A stretch of DNA of 64,000 nucleotides from Winogradskyella marincola (GTDB lineage Bacteria > Bacteroidota > Bacteroidia > Flavobacteriales > Flavobacteriaceae), in contig NZ_JARSBN010000001.1 in NCBI RefSeq assembly GCF_029624125.1, positions 637,901-701,900 on the forward strand. Reading direction: 5' to 3'. The translations under genes and the position numbers were made by a program. Positions 51,886 to 60,030 of the stretch are shown one piece after another. The notes under the pieces are model-generated. The model had not been told where the DNA came from and made no database searches. It saw only the letters and a program-made list of their open reading frames with translations. The stretch's first letter is position 1, and every line of letters starts with the position of its first letter.

Positions 51886-52779
51886 TTGGAAAAGTACTTA
51901 GACATCATAAAAAACTCTTATTCTGGGTATTGGAATTATCTTAAGCATGAGCTTATTGACATAAACCATTGGGATAACTATTTCTACGGTCTTATTATCA
52001 TTTCTATCTTAGTCTGGATACTAGAAATCGCTTTTCCTTGGAGAAAGAACCAAGCCATTTTTAGAAAAGATTTTTGGTTGGATACTTTTTATATGTTCTT
52101 TAATTTTTTCTTATTAAACCTTATTGTTTTAATTGCCTTATCTAATACAGTAGCAGAATTACTGAACGATATTTTAGGCTCTATCGGCTTGTCTTTATCA
52201 AGCTTTCAATTGTTTGATTCTACAGATTTACCAAAATGGTTAGGTCTACTTATTTTCTTTTTAGTCAACGATTTTGTGCAATGGAACACGCATCGACTAC
52301 TCCATCGATTTGATTGGCTATGGAACTTCCACAAAGTGCATCACAGTGTAAAAGAAATGGGCTTTGCAGCTCATCTGCGCTACCATTGGATGGAACCTGT
52401 GGTGTATAACTCTATTAGATACATACCTCTGGCTATCATTGCCAATTACAGCTCTCAAGATGTTGCTATAGTATATTTCTTTGCCATCACCATTGGCCAC
52501 CTTAACCACGCTAACTTAGGTTGGGATTATGGATTTTTGAAATATATTTTTAACAACCCTAAAATGCATATATGGCATCATGCAAAAGCTCTACCTCATA
52601 ACGTAAGGTATGGTGTTAATTTTGGACTAACTTTAAGTATTTGGGATTACATTTTTAAAACCAATTACATTCCTCATGATGGACGCGACATAGAATTAGG
52701 GTTTGAAGGAGATGAAGATTTCCCTAAGGATTTTGTGAATCAGGAATTGTATCCTGCATTTTCAAAAAAAGAAAAGTAG
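51886..52779 (+). CDS. sterol desaturase / fatty acid hydroxylase superfamily membrane protein
   Basis: A 297-residue polytopic protein with four or five membrane segments (about 34-52, 64-90, 119-132, 178-216) and the di-iron histidine clusters of the superfamily: HRLLH (136-140), HKVHH (149-153) and HIWHH (about 228-232) with PHN after it. These enzymes hydroxylate or desaturate lipids in membranes. The only start near the previous gene is TTG at 51886, four bases after its stop; the first internal ATG (about residue 70) would delete a helix. A lipid-modifying step in arsenolipid synthesis is a possible role, not shown. Confidence 0.85.
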   Translation: MEKYLDIIKNSYSGYWNYLKHELIDINHWDNYFYGLIIISILVWILEIAFPWRKNQAIFRKDFWLDTFYMFFNFFLLNLIVLIALSNTVAELLNDILGSIGLSLSSFQLFDSTDLPKWLGLLIFFLVNDFVQWNTHRLLHRFDWLWNFHKVHHSVKEMGFAAHLRYHWMEPVVYNSIRYIPLAIIANYSSQDVAIVYFFAITIGHLNHANLGWDYGFLKYIFNNPKMHIWHHAKALPHNVRYGVNFGLTLSIWDYIFKTNYIPHDGRDIELGFEGDEDFPKDFVNQELYPAFSKKEK

Positions 52780-52783
52780 AATT

Positions 52784-53581
52784 ATGAAATATAGATTAGT
52801 ATTTATTATCCTTTCTATTTTAACCAACTATGCTGTGACTCAACACAAAACCTCTGTTGATTCAACAAACACCAAAATCACAGAAATAGATTCAACCTTA
52901 AAAAAGAATACTACAGTTACAAAACGTTTTCTGAAAGAGCACGAGCTTTGGGATGAATTATTACAAAAGCATGTTTCCAACGATGGGAAAGTAAACTACA
53001 AATCTTTTAAAACTGAGCACAAAAAATTACTAGATTATATCTATTGCTTAAGCTTGATGCATAAGAGCAAGTATTTTGAATCATTTTCGAAAACTAAAAA
53101 AATTGCCTTCTGGATTAATGTCTACAATGCACTTACCATAGATTTAATTTTAAGAAACTACCCATTAGAAAGCATAAAAGACATTAAAGATCCATGGAAA
53201 CAACGTCTTTGGAAACTAGCTGACCTAGATTATAATTTAGATGAAATAGAACACAACATTCTCCGTAAAATGAACGAACCTCGCATTCACTTTGCTATTG
53301 TTTGTGCTTCTGAGTCTTGCCCAAAACTTCAAAACACAGCATTTACTGCCGAAATTTTAGAAGAGCAACTCACCAAAGCAACTCAAGAATTTCTGGCTGA
53401 TACCTCAAAAAATGAAATTTCTGAAAACGAAATAAAACTCTCTAAAATATTTAGATGGTTTAAAAAAGATTTTGAGCAAGATGGTAGCCTAATTGAATTT
53501 TTAAATAAATACACAGCTATTGAAATTTCAGATAAAGCAAAAAAGAGTTTTAAAGACTACAGTTGGGATTTGAATGATTAA
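52784..53581 (+). CDS. secreted DUF547 protein
   Basis: A 265-residue protein with a signal peptide (MKYRLVFIILSILTNYAVTQ) and a DUF547 domain (about 75-215) including IAFWINVYNALTIDLIL (about 107-123), YNLDEIEHNIL (about 155-165) and FAIVCASESCPKLQNTAF (about 176-193). The invariant Cys/His of this domain (SESCP, EH) resemble a papain-like thiol centre, but activity is unknown to me. It follows the hydroxylase gene after four bases and belongs to that transcript. Confidence 0.85.
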   Translation: MKYRLVFIILSILTNYAVTQHKTSVDSTNTKITEIDSTLKKNTTVTKRFLKEHELWDELLQKHVSNDGKVNYKSFKTEHKKLLDYIYCLSLMHKSKYFESFSKTKKIAFWINVYNALTIDLILRNYPLESIKDIKDPWKQRLWKLADLDYNLDEIEHNILRKMNEPRIHFAIVCASESCPKLQNTAFTAEILEEQLTKATQEFLADTSKNEISENEIKLSKIFRWFKKDFEQDGSLIEFLNKYTAIEISDKAKKSFKDYSWDLND

Positions 53582-53590
53582 TTGATTTGT

Positions 53591-53667
53591 TATGCTGAAT
53601 TTATTTCTGCATCTAACAAATTATATGGTTCAGCACCAACCACTCAACTAAGCTCAGTAGAATGACA
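53591..53667 (+). repeat. degenerate dispersed repeat before the TIGR04283-type gene
   Basis: The segments 53591-53614 (TATGCTGAATTTATTTCTGC...) and 53643-53667 (ending GCTCAGTAGAATGACA) look like decayed copies of the short dispersed repeats that many flavobacteria carry between genes. The ATG of the next gene (53662) lies inside the second segment. Confidence 0.45.
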
Positions 53668-54372
53668 AAGGGTTTAAACAAAATATCGATTATAATTCCG
53701 GTACTAAACGAGGCTGAAAATATTGATCGTTTACTACGTCATCTTACTGAGAATTCATCATCTGAAAATGTTTCAGAAATTATTGTGGTTGATGGCGGAA
53801 GCTCTGACAGGACTGTTGAAATCATAAAGAATTTCACTCTAAGAGATATAATACTTATTTCTTCAAAAAAAGGAAGAGCCAAACAGATGAATGTTGGCGC
53901 AAAGGCTTCAACAGAGAATATTCTTTACTTCTTACATGCCGACACCTTTCCTCCAAAAAATTATGATAAATTCATTTTAGACAAAGTACAAAAAGGACAT
54001 GAAGCTGGTTGCTTTAGAATGCAGTTTGACAGCAATCATTGGTGGCTAAAACTCACTGGCTGGCTTACAAAATTCAATTTAAAAGTGTGTCGTGGCGGAG
54101 ACCAGAGTTTATTTATTACTAAAGCACTTTTTAACACCATAGGAGGCTATAACGAAAACTACACCATCTACGAAGACAACATCTTAATTGGCGAACTTTA
54201 CAAGCGGAACCAATTTACTGTAATTAACCAGAAAATCACAACCTCAGCAAGACTTTACAAAAAAGTTGGCATCTGGAAGTTACAGTATCATTTTTTGGCT
54301 ATATATTTAAAAAAATGGCTTGGAGCTTCAGCAGATGAAATGCTTGCTTATTACAAAAGGAACATTACTTAG
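53662..54372 (+). CDS. TIGR04283-type arsenosugar biosynthesis glycosyltransferase
   Basis: A 236-residue GT2-like glycosyltransferase: ISIIIPVLNEAENIDRLL (about 8-25), IIVVDGGSSDRTVEII (about 42-57) with the nucleotide-binding Asp, and LHADTFPPKNYD (about 95-106) in place of a DxD. CRGGDQSLFITKALFNTIGG (about 147-166) and IYEDNILIGEL carry the acceptor-site residues. This subfamily is found with ArsM/ArsS and the TIGR04282-type enzyme, so it probably completes the arsenosugar. The stop abuts the stop of the convergent phosphatase gene with no base between. Confidence 0.87.
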   Translation: MTKGLNKISIIIPVLNEAENIDRLLRHLTENSSSENVSEIIVVDGGSSDRTVEIIKNFTLRDIILISSKKGRAKQMNVGAKASTENILYFLHADTFPPKNYDKFILDKVQKGHEAGCFRMQFDSNHWWLKLTGWLTKFNLKVCRGGDQSLFITKALFNTIGGYNENYTIYEDNILIGELYKRNQFTVINQKITTSARLYKKVGIWKLQYHFLAIYLKKWLGASADEMLAYYKRNIT

Positions 54373-55101
54373 CTATTTATTTCGGCCTAATTCTTCAGGA
54401 TACAGATGCATTAATGTATCACTTTGAAATACTTCTTTTGTATCAATATCTATAACCGATAGTCTCCCTGTAAAAGCAGCTCCTGTATCTATATTCCATA
54501 CATTTGCCGCTTGCATTGGCTCGTACTTATTAAATCTTGTAGTTGGCGTATGACCAATGTAAATTTCTTTGTAATGCTTTAATCGGTTTGGAAATAAATC
54601 TGAATTCTGCTGAATACGTTTATCCATTGTTAGCGCCATTTCCCAAAGTGTTCTATCATAATAAAACGCTTCTCTATGAATCTCTTTTCGCACACCATGC
54701 ATGGATGTAAAACCTGCATGTAAAAACAACCGATTTTCATCATCTATATGATACAATGGCATGGCTTCAAAAAAATCGAGATGTGCTTGTTTTTGTGTTT
54801 TTGAAAAGCCTTCATAGCTCTCCATTGTTTCTTTTCCTCCATGCACATACCAAACATCATTAACACTACCTTCTGCCAACCATTGTTCGCACCAAACATC
54901 ATGATTCCCTTTTATAAAAATGCATTTATTATACGAAGAAAGCTCTATGAGATAATCAATAACCTGAGCAGATTGGCTCCAACCATCTACATAATCTCCC
55001 AAAAAGATAAGATGATCTTTGGTTGTAACCTCAGCTCTTTTTAAAACTTGTTTTAAACCTTTAAATCCACCATGAATATCACCAACAGCAAGTGTTCTCA
55101 T
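54373..55101 (-). CDS. metallophosphoesterase (PPP-type serine/threonine phosphatase family)
   Basis: A 242-residue protein with the calcineurin-like motifs GDIHGGFKGL (7-16), GDYVDGWSQSA (35-45) and GNHDVW (65-70), plus two later metal-ligand His regions (HAGFTSMHG; YIGHTPTT). It resembles bacterial PPP phosphatases of the PrpA/ApaH type and may dephosphorylate proteins or dinucleotide polyphosphates. It is monocistronic, converging on the arsenosugar gene without a spacer, and has a promoter box 16 bases upstream. Confidence 0.88.
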   Translation of the reverse strand: MRTLAVGDIHGGFKGLKQVLKRAEVTTKDHLIFLGDYVDGWSQSAQVIDYLIELSSYNKCIFIKGNHDVWCEQWLAEGSVNDVWYVHGGKETMESYEGFSKTQKQAHLDFFEAMPLYHIDDENRLFLHAGFTSMHGVRKEIHREAFYYDRTLWEMALTMDKRIQQNSDLFPNRLKHYKEIYIGHTPTTRFNKYEPMQAANVWNIDTGAAFTGRLSVIDIDTKEVFQSDTLMHLYPEELGRNK

Positions 55102-55117
55102 ATTATTCGCTTTTACA

Positions 55118-55125
55118 CAAAGCTA
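55118..55125 (-). promoter_or_regulatory. -7 promoter box of the metallophosphoesterase gene
   Basis: On the minus strand TAGCTTTG matches TAnnTTTG and lies 16 bases before the start codon at 55101. Confidence 0.5.
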
Positions 55126-55168
55126 AGTTATAGTTAGTAAGTTTAAAGATTATAAGATTAAATTAGAG

Positions 55169-56176
55169 TTAATTATAAGCCGCGTACTTTTTAGACAACA
55201 CAGCTTCAACCGGTTTGTTTTGTGGAGTAAACATCGGATCTTCATGTCCACCAACCTCATTGTGTTTTATAAACCATTTCCAAATAAAACCACCTGCAAA
55301 CCAATCCTCATGCCAAAAAGCATCTAAAAGTGCTGTTGTTGTATTTACTTGTGCTTCAAGATTTACATCTCGCATTGTATAATCTGACACCCAAGGTTGT
55401 TTGGCAGAATAATCCACACTTCGGTATCCATATTCAGTAAACAAAATTGGTCTATCTAATTGCTTTGAAAGTTTTTCAATAATGGGTTTATGAGATTTCC
55501 AACCCTCTAAACAATCCTCGTAAGTAGGCGTCTTTTGGTCGCTAAGCGGAAAGTAAGCATCAATACCAATATAGTCTAATTGGTCCCAGAATGGTGTTTC
55601 TGTAAATTCATTCCAATTGGCTGCATAAGTAAGCTTTCCTTTATAAATGGATTTAACGTTTTCAATGAGTTGAAACCAATACTCTGGCCTGTGATTTACA
55701 AACAACTCTAGCTCTGTACCTATACAAAATACCTCTGCATTAACCTTTTCTGCAAGATCTGCATATTCTAATATAAAACTTGAATACGAAGTTTCTAATG
55801 CTTTCCAGTCTGTTTCGGTTGCCATCTTTATTTCGCCTGTAAACTCACCTTTCCAAACCCAAATTTGTGGTTTTATCATCACCTTTATACTGGCTTTTCG
55901 CAATTCAGAAATATATTGCTTTGCTCCTGCTCTGGTTTCACCAAACCATTGTCTGTCTGTGTTGTGAATAATCTCTGGATGCTCAAGATTTTTTATAAAA
56001 CCAAAAGGCATAATTGCGGCATAATTGGCATTGATTTTAACCACTGGAGCTACATGCGAGCTGTCCGCAACATCTCTCGCTGCCACAAAGCTAACACCAT
56101 TAATTTTGCTCGATTTATTGGGTGCGATAGAGCATCCAAAAGTCAAAAACACCCAAAACACTACTAAAATTCTCAT
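55169..56176 (-). CDS. GH113-like glycoside hydrolase lipoprotein
   Basis: A 335-residue protein with a lipoprotein signal (VVFWVFLTFGCS, Cys15) and a TIM-barrel glycosidase domain. Strand-end motifs include IKVMIKPQIWVWKGEF (about 95-110), VFCIGTELELFVN with the probable acid/base Glu (about 150-155), GKLTYAANWNE, LDYIGIDAYFPL and ILFTEYGYRSVDYS with the probable nucleophile Glu (about 250). The pattern fits family GH113 (mannanase-type) or a close relative. Substrate unknown. It is divergent from the FAD oxidoreductase gene. Confidence 0.82.
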   Translation of the reverse strand: MRILVVFWVFLTFGCSIAPNKSSKINGVSFVAARDVADSSHVAPVVKINANYAAIMPFGFIKNLEHPEIIHNTDRQWFGETRAGAKQYISELRKASIKVMIKPQIWVWKGEFTGEIKMATETDWKALETSYSSFILEYADLAEKVNAEVFCIGTELELFVNHRPEYWFQLIENVKSIYKGKLTYAANWNEFTETPFWDQLDYIGIDAYFPLSDQKTPTYEDCLEGWKSHKPIIEKLSKQLDRPILFTEYGYRSVDYSAKQPWVSDYTMRDVNLEAQVNTTTALLDAFWHEDWFAGGFIWKWFIKHNEVGGHEDPMFTPQNKPVEAVLSKKYAAYN

Positions 56177-56316
56177 AGCATAAAAATAAGAAAAGCCACG
56201 TCTTATTAAAACTCAAGACCTTACAAAACATTGTTAATTTAAACCCTTTCTAAATTGATTTCAGTTTTTAAGGTATTACCTTTAATGTCGACCTAAAGGA
56301 TATCTAAAAATCAAAA

Positions 56317-57660
56317 ATGGAACACATCGCCATAATTGGAAACGGCATTTCTGGAGTAACACTTGCCAGGCACATTAGAAAGTTTTCAGACAAAAAAATA
56401 ACACTCATTTCTGCCGAAAGTGATTATTTCTTTTCTCGCACTGCACTTATGTACGTGTATATGGGACACATGAAGTTTGAACACACACAACCTTACGAAA
56501 ATTGGTTTTGGAAGAAAAATAATATCGAACTAAAAAAAGGTTTCGTTAATGAGATTGATACTGATAACAAAGTGCTACATTTTGAAGAAGGCGACCAAAT
56601 AAGCTATGATAAATTAGTCATTGCAACTGGCAGCAAACCTAATAAATTTGGGTGGCCAGGTGAAAATCTAAAAGGCGTGCAAGGTTTGTACAGCAAACAA
56701 GATTTAGAACATCTTGAAATCTATGCACCAAACAATAAAGTTTGTAAACGCGCAGTCATTGTTGGTGGAGGACTCATTGGTATTGAATTAGCAGAAATGT
56801 TGAATTCCAGAAATATTCCTGTGACTTTCTTGGTGCGTGAAAGTAGTTTTTGGAATAGCGTTTTGCCAGAAGGCGAAAGCCAAATGCTAAATAGACACAT
56901 AAAGAATCATCATATCGATTTAAGACTTTCAACTAATCTTAAAGAAATCATTTCTGATGATAAAGGGAAAGTAAAATCAATCATCATTGAAGAAACAGGC
57001 GAAGAAATCCCTTGTGATTTTGTAGGCTTAACAGCTGGTGTAACACCTAACATTTCATTTTTAGAAGAAAGCAACATCGAAACTAACAAAGGTGTTTTGG
57101 TTAATCGATTTTTAGAAACCAACATTAATGATATTTATGCAATTGGCGATTGTGCTGAGCAACGCGAGGCAATTGGTAATCGCAGACCTATTGAAGCAGT
57201 TTGGTACACAGGTCGCATGATGGGCGAAACATTAGCGCAAACCATTTGTGGTAATCCTACAGAATACAAACCAGGACATTGGTTTAACAGTGCTAAATTT
57301 ATAGACATAGAATACCAAACCTATGGTTGGGTACATGGTAAAAAAGGAAGACCTGAATATGAAACTCATTTTCATTGGAAACATGACGACGACACCAAAT
57401 GCATTACCATAGCTTACCACAAAGACACTAAGGAATTTTTAGGCATCAATACCTTTGGCATAAGAATGCGTCACGAAGTGTTTGACAAATGGCTCACCGA
57501 AAAATGGACTATTGATACGGTTTTAAAACATCTTCAAGCTGCTAATTTTGATCCTGAGTTTTATAAACTTCACGAAAAAGATATTATCAAAAAATACAAC
57601 CAGGATACCAATAGCAACATTAAACTGAGCAAAAAACATTGGCGCAAATTATTTGCATAA
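56317..57660 (+). CDS. NAD(P)/FAD-dependent oxidoreductase
   Basis: A 447-residue two-dinucleotide-binding flavoprotein. IAIIGNGISGVTLARHIRKF (4-23) is the FAD Rossmann motif, VIATGSKPN lies near 105, AVIVGGGLIGIELAEML (about 145-161) is the NAD(P)H site and YAIGDCAEQ (about 270-278) the second FAD contact. The C-terminal 150 residues (from about 300) are not a standard dimerisation domain. The membrane polyferredoxin gene follows after 20 bases, so the flavoprotein may pass electrons to it. It resembles ferredoxin/nitrite reductase-type or rubredoxin-reductase-type flavoenzymes; substrate unknown. Confidence 0.86.
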   Translation: MEHIAIIGNGISGVTLARHIRKFSDKKITLISAESDYFFSRTALMYVYMGHMKFEHTQPYENWFWKKNNIELKKGFVNEIDTDNKVLHFEEGDQISYDKLVIATGSKPNKFGWPGENLKGVQGLYSKQDLEHLEIYAPNNKVCKRAVIVGGGLIGIELAEMLNSRNIPVTFLVRESSFWNSVLPEGESQMLNRHIKNHHIDLRLSTNLKEIISDDKGKVKSIIIEETGEEIPCDFVGLTAGVTPNISFLEESNIETNKGVLVNRFLETNINDIYAIGDCAEQREAIGNRRPIEAVWYTGRMMGETLAQTICGNPTEYKPGHWFNSAKFIDIEYQTYGWVHGKKGRPEYETHFHWKHDDDTKCITIAYHKDTKEFLGINTFGIRMRHEVFDKWLTEKWTIDTVLKHLQAANFDPEFYKLHEKDIIKKYNQDTNSNIKLSKKHWRKLFA

Positions 57661-57680
57661 TCCTAAGCTAAATAAGACAC

Positions 57681-59303
57681 ATGAAACTAATTAAATATAT
57701 AGGTTTAGCTATTTTCCTTTTGGGTTTAGCGCTATTTTCTGGAAGTATTTTTCTCGGCAATTTTAGTATGACCGACATACAAGTTGATGACTATATTTCT
57801 GAACAAGGTATTAAAAGTGACATCTTTTCCAAGGAACTTAAAAAGACTTTAGTCACCGAAGAACAAATCAACATTTTTGAGTTTTCTTCAGCTGTTAGAA
57901 AAGCACTTGAAACCTCTAACAACTATTACGACAAACAAATTGCTAAATACAACGCTGAAAAAAACTGGGCAAAAAAAGGAGAACAGTACCAATATAAAAT
58001 TCATGAAAAACCACACACCATCAGCTATAACCTGGCAAAAAAAGCTGGTTCTGGTTTTGTAAAAGAAAATATAGCTCTCATGTGGTGGCTCACATTTGGA
58101 CTGGGCATCATTGGAGCTCTTCTTTACATTTTACCAAATGTTTTGTTGTTAGGACCTCCAGGGATAAAAAACAATGGCATATACCATAAGTCTGCCACCA
58201 ATCGTGGTTGGATTGCTTGGTTAGTCCTTGTGTATCTTGTGGTCTTTTATTTGCTACTCTATTTTATGCCAGACTATGTTGTAAACTGGACATATATTTT
58301 AGACCCAATTAGCAATACACTTAATGGTGGTGATGCCAGCCAATGGTTTGTTTACGGATTTTTGTACTGCGTTATTATGGTGGTTATGGCTGTAAGAATG
58401 TATATAAAATATCGCCATAACAAGTACCAAATAATGCGAACGACATCTGTGTTATTTTTTCAGATTGTCTTTGCATTTTTAATTCCAGAGATCATGGCTA
58501 GCCTTAACATGCCTGGTTATGATTTTAAAAGTGCTTTCCCTTTAGATTATGACTTTTTCTTTGAATGGAACATTAAAAATCTTACTGAAAGTGGTGCTAT
58601 AGGACTCTTCATATTAGTTTGGGGAACAATTTTAACAATTATTATTGTGCCATTAATGGTTTACTTTTTCGGAAAGCGCTGGTATTGCAGTTGGGTTTGC
58701 GGTTGTGGTGGACTTGCAGAAACTCTAGGCGACCCTTACCGTCAGCACTCAGACAAAAGCCTGAAATCCTGGAAACTAGAACGATGGATTGTTCATTCTG
58801 TATTATTGATCTCTATAGTAATGACCATAGTGACCTTGTATTGCTATTTTACAGGAGCAAAATCCTTTATTGGTATCAATTCTCAATGGATTAAAGACTC
58901 ATACAGCTTTTTAATTGGTGCTTGGTTTGCAGGTGTTATTGGCACTGGCTTCTACCCTATTTTTGGCAATAGAGTGTGGTGCCGATTTGGCTGTCCTCTT
59001 GCGGCTTATTTAGGATTAGTTCAGCGTTTTAAATCTAGATTTAGAATTACCACCAATGGTGGACAATGTATTTCTTGCGGAAACTGTTCTACCTATTGTG
59101 AAATGGGAATTGATGTACGTGCCTATGCTCAAAAAGGTGAAAATATTGTACGTTCTAGCTGCGTTGGCTGTGGTGTTTGTAGCGCTGTTTGTCCTCGAGG
59201 TGTTTTAAAATTAGAAAACGATAGCACAAAAGGTCGTATTAATCCTAATGATATTTTGTTGGGTAACGATGTTAATCTAATGGATTTGGTAAATCAGAAA
59301 TAA
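57681..59303 (+). CDS. membrane 4Fe-4S polyferredoxin (NapH/CcoG-like)
   Basis: A 540-residue protein with about six or seven membrane helices (first at 5-27, KYIGLAIFLLGLALFSGSIF). Cys motifs CSWVCGCGG (about 334-342) and CRFGCPLAA (about 437-445) are typical of NapH/NosR/CcoG proteins. Two ferredoxin clusters follow, CISCGNCSTYC (about 463-473) and CVGCGVCSAVCPRG (about 496-509). It should move electrons across or along the inner membrane to an unknown acceptor. The unusually long N-terminal region (30-120) faces the periplasm or cytoplasm and is not recognised. Preceded by a flavoprotein gene and followed by glycosyltransferases. Confidence 0.85.
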   Translation: MKLIKYIGLAIFLLGLALFSGSIFLGNFSMTDIQVDDYISEQGIKSDIFSKELKKTLVTEEQINIFEFSSAVRKALETSNNYYDKQIAKYNAEKNWAKKGEQYQYKIHEKPHTISYNLAKKAGSGFVKENIALMWWLTFGLGIIGALLYILPNVLLLGPPGIKNNGIYHKSATNRGWIAWLVLVYLVVFYLLLYFMPDYVVNWTYILDPISNTLNGGDASQWFVYGFLYCVIMVVMAVRMYIKYRHNKYQIMRTTSVLFFQIVFAFLIPEIMASLNMPGYDFKSAFPLDYDFFFEWNIKNLTESGAIGLFILVWGTILTIIIVPLMVYFFGKRWYCSWVCGCGGLAETLGDPYRQHSDKSLKSWKLERWIVHSVLLISIVMTIVTLYCYFTGAKSFIGINSQWIKDSYSFLIGAWFAGVIGTGFYPIFGNRVWCRFGCPLAAYLGLVQRFKSRFRITTNGGQCISCGNCSTYCEMGIDVRAYAQKGENIVRSSCVGCGVCSAVCPRGVLKLENDSTKGRINPNDILLGNDVNLMDLVNQK

Positions 59304-59334
59304 GGCTTTTATTTTGCACTTTCAAACGAACTAA

Positions 59335-60030
59335 ATGCCCAAAATAGTTGTCATTATTCCGGCTTATAATGAAGAAGCCTCTATTCCTTATGTCATAAAA
59401 GAAATTCCTTCTATTGTTGATGAAATTATTGTTGTAAGCAACAATTCTACCGACAATACTGAAGAAAATGCAAGACAAGCTGGCGCTACTGTTTTGGTAG
59501 AACCCAACAAAGGTTATGGTTATGCTTGCTTAAAAGGCATGGATTATGTTGCCAGTTTTAAAAAAAATGAGCAACCAGATATCGTTGTTTTTTTAGATGG
59601 AGATTACAGTGATTACCCTGAGGAACTCACAAAAATCGTTCAACCTATTATAGAAGAAAACATTGATTTTGTTGTAGGCGCAAGAGTAAAAACGCTACGA
59701 GAGGAAGGCTCTATGACTGGCCCACAAATTTTCGGCAACTGGCTAGCAACCAATTTAATGCACCTATTTTTTAGATCTAAATTCACAGATCTCGGTCCTT
59801 TTAGGGCCATAAAATACGAAAAGCTTTTAGCTCTAAAAATGGAAGATAAAACCTATGGCTGGACAGTTGAAATGCAACTAAAAGCATTAAAGCAAAAATT
59901 AAGCTACAAGGAGATTCCTGTAAAATATAAAAACAGAATAGGTGTCTCAAAAGTTTCAGGAACGGTAAAAGGTGCTATATTTGCAGGCGTAAAAATCTTA
60001 ACATGGATTTTTAAATATAGTTTTAAGTGA
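59335..60030 (+). CDS. GT2 glycosyltransferase (polyprenyl-phosphate sugar synthase-like)
   Basis: A 231-residue GT-A enzyme: IVVIIPAYNEEASIPYVI (4-21), IIVVSNNSTDNTEEN (about 34-48) and the DxD-like VVFLDGDYSDYPEEL (about 83-97). TDLGPFRAIKYEKL and TYGWTVEMQLKALKQ follow, as in dolichyl-phosphate mannose/glucose synthases without membrane anchor. The next gene's GTG start overlaps its stop as GTGA. Together with the GT-C enzyme at 62042 it could make a lipid-linked sugar donor and use it; that is inference. Confidence 0.87.
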   Translation: MPKIVVIIPAYNEEASIPYVIKEIPSIVDEIIVVSNNSTDNTEENARQAGATVLVEPNKGYGYACLKGMDYVASFKKNEQPDIVVFLDGDYSDYPEELTKIVQPIIEENIDFVVGARVKTLREEGSMTGPQIFGNWLATNLMHLFFRSKFTDLGPFRAIKYEKLLALKMEDKTYGWTVEMQLKALKQKLSYKEIPVKYKNRIGVSKVSGTVKGAIFAGVKILTWIFKYSFK

